Both the position numbers and the translations under genes were made by a program. Below are positions 62,981 through 64,000 of a stretch of 64,000 bases of DNA, in pieces. The DNA is from a bacterium 0.1xD8-71 (GTDB lineage Bacteria > Bacillota > Clostridia > Lachnospirales > Lachnospiraceae). The first letter of the stretch is position 1; each line of letters starts with the position of its first letter. The DNA is taken from contig RAYR01000017.1 in NCBI GenBank assembly GCA_003612405.1, forward strand, positions 1 through 64,000. The letters are read 5' to 3'. Below the pieces are notes generated by a model that was given only the letters and a program-made list of their open reading frames with translations, was not told where the DNA came from and made no database searches.

Positions 62981-64000
62981 ATGGGCAATCGGATCTTGAA
63001 GATGGATAACGTAAGAAAGACCATAAATTACCTTAAGAAAAACGGCATAAGTCATGCATACTATGCTGCGAGAGAGCGCGTGCAGGAAGAGAGAACGGCG
63101 GACTACTGTTATATGGCGCCTTCTCGGGAGAAGCTTACAAGGCAGCGCAGGGAGACGGAGGATTATCCGTATCTGTTCAGCATCGTGACACCGGCTTATG
63201 AGACGGAAGAAAGCTATATGCGGGAATTGATTGCCTCTGTGTGCGCCCAGAGTTACAGGAAATGGGAACTGATTATTGTAGATGCCTCGGAGGGTACGCA
63301 GGTGGAACAGACGGTGCGGCAGATGATACAGGAAACCGGGGATATGCGTATCAAATACCGGCGTCTTGCAAAGAACCTGGGCATCTCCGGGAATACCAAT
63401 GCAGGAATAGCCCTGGCGGCAGGAGATTATATTGCACTGTTGGATCATGATGATTTCATAACACCTGATGCATTATATTGTATGGCAATGGCTGTGCATG
63501 AGAGTAAACTACAGAATCTGGTGCCGGCACTGTTGTATTCGGATGAAGACAAGTGTGATGAAACGTCGAGATTTTTTGTGTCTCCGCATATAAAACAAAA
63601 GTTTAATCTGGATTTAGTTCTATCTAATAATTACATCTGTCACTTTATGACAATAGAGGCGAAACTCTTGAAAACACTGGAACTGCGCGGTGAATATGAT
63701 GGCGCTCAGGACTATGATCTGGTGCTTAGGATTGTGGATAACCTGTTAAAAAGAGGTTTTTCGGGAAGAATGGATCGTATGATTATTCATATTCCGAGAG
63801 TCCTGTATCACTGGCGCTCCCATGCCAGGTCCACGGCCCAGAATACGGAGAGTAAGTCTTATGCCTATGAGGCGGGGCGGATGGCGCTTGTGGATTTTTG
63901 TCACAGTCAGGGATTTGAGGTACAGGTGGAGCACAGTCTCCATCTGGGATTTTATAAGATTTGTTATGAACCGGATATCTTAACGGTGAGGCAGGATGTG
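62981..64000 (+). CDS. GT2 glycosyltransferase, partial at window end
   Basis: 340 codons are present with no stop; the gene continues beyond the window. GGAGG lies seven bases before the ATG. From about residue 70 it has a GT2 domain (SIVTPAYETEESYM, GISGNTNAGIALAAGDYIA, DHDD, YSDEDKCDE) closely like the second GT2 region of the 1210-residue enzyme. It likely continues with another GT2 domain, as in that protein. Same pathway assumed. Confidence 0.88.
   Translation, partial: MGNRILKMDNVRKTINYLKKNGISHAYYAARERVQEERTADYCYMAPSREKLTRQRRETEDYPYLFSIVTPAYETEESYMRELIASVCAQSYRKWELIIVDASEGTQVEQTVRQMIQETGDMRIKYRRLAKNLGISGNTNAGIALAAGDYIALLDHDDFITPDALYCMAMAVHESKLQNLVPALLYSDEDKCDETSRFFVSPHIKQKFNLDLVLSNNYICHFMTIEAKLLKTLELRGEYDGAQDYDLVLRIVDNLLKRGFSGRMDRMIIHIPRVLYHWRSHARSTAQNTESKSYAYEAGRMALVDFCHSQGFEVQVEHSLHLGFYKICYEPDILTVRQDV

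Overview
The window looks like a chromosomal segment from an anaerobic, gut-type member of the Clostridia, most likely Lachnospiraceae. This rests on gene content and style: strong AGGAGG ribosome binding sites, a TRAP-fed hexuronate pathway, membrane-anchored GH25 muramidases with Big_2 domains, N-terminal zinc-ribbon membrane proteins and a dTDP-rhamnose / ABC-export glycan locus. No rRNA, tRNA, CRISPR array, insertion sequence or prophage was seen. Species cannot be named from the sequence. Layout: (1) 0.1-6.5 kb, a tightly packed plus-strand operon for surface-glycan decoration: GtrA, a large multi-spanning membrane protein, a radical SAM/SPASM protein, an anchored SGNH hydrolase and a GT-C glycosyltransferase. 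(2) 6.6-13.7 kb, three zinc-ribbon proteins around an ABC-2 exporter with two permeases. (3) 13.7-32.8 kb, a hexuronate utilisation region: TRAP transporter dctPQM, a YcxB-like protein, a LytS/YesM-type histidine kinase with an AraC-type response regulator, a second membrane-anchored TRAP binding protein (possible sensor), an MFS carrier, kdgF, uxuA and uxuB on the plus strand; kdgA, kdgK, uxaC and a LacI regulator on the minus strand; then uxaB and uxaA on the plus strand. Together these take glucuronate and galacturonate through both isomerase branches to KDG, then KDPG, then pyruvate and glyceraldehyde 3-phosphate. The divergent lacI/uxaB intergenic region carries two matching 14-bp LacI-type operators. 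(4) 32.8-35.1 kb, a low-confidence accessory patch: a dispersed double-hairpin repeat, a perfect 98-bp tandem repeat and two head-to-head coding fragments that both lack a convincing start. (5) 35.1-43.1 kb, an FAD enzyme of the UDP-galactopyranose-mutase-like type, DUF6077-like membrane proteins (possibly a split gene), an MBOAT O-acyltransferase with its SGNH partner, a further anchored SGNH-fold protein lacking the usual catalytic serine, and a small zinc-ribbon protein. (6) 43.3-64 kb, a large plus-strand cell-surface polysaccharide region: a 1209-aa GH25 muramidase with an extreme acidic repeat tract, rfbB, rfbA, a second GH25 protein, rfbC, the Wzm/Wzt exporter with a C-terminal cargo domain, a 1210-aa multi-domain glycosyltransferase, a methyltransferase-kinase fusion like the WbdD chain terminator, further glycosyltransferases and a phosphohexomutase. 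The last glycosyltransferase runs off the window. Most interesting points: a WbdD/Wzt-like chain-termination and export logic in what appears to be a Gram-positive; a histidine kinase system with a dedicated TRAP-type binding protein as candidate sensor; a mobile-looking repeat whose two hairpins are kept by compensatory changes; and the zinc-ribbon/ABC-exporter cluster.
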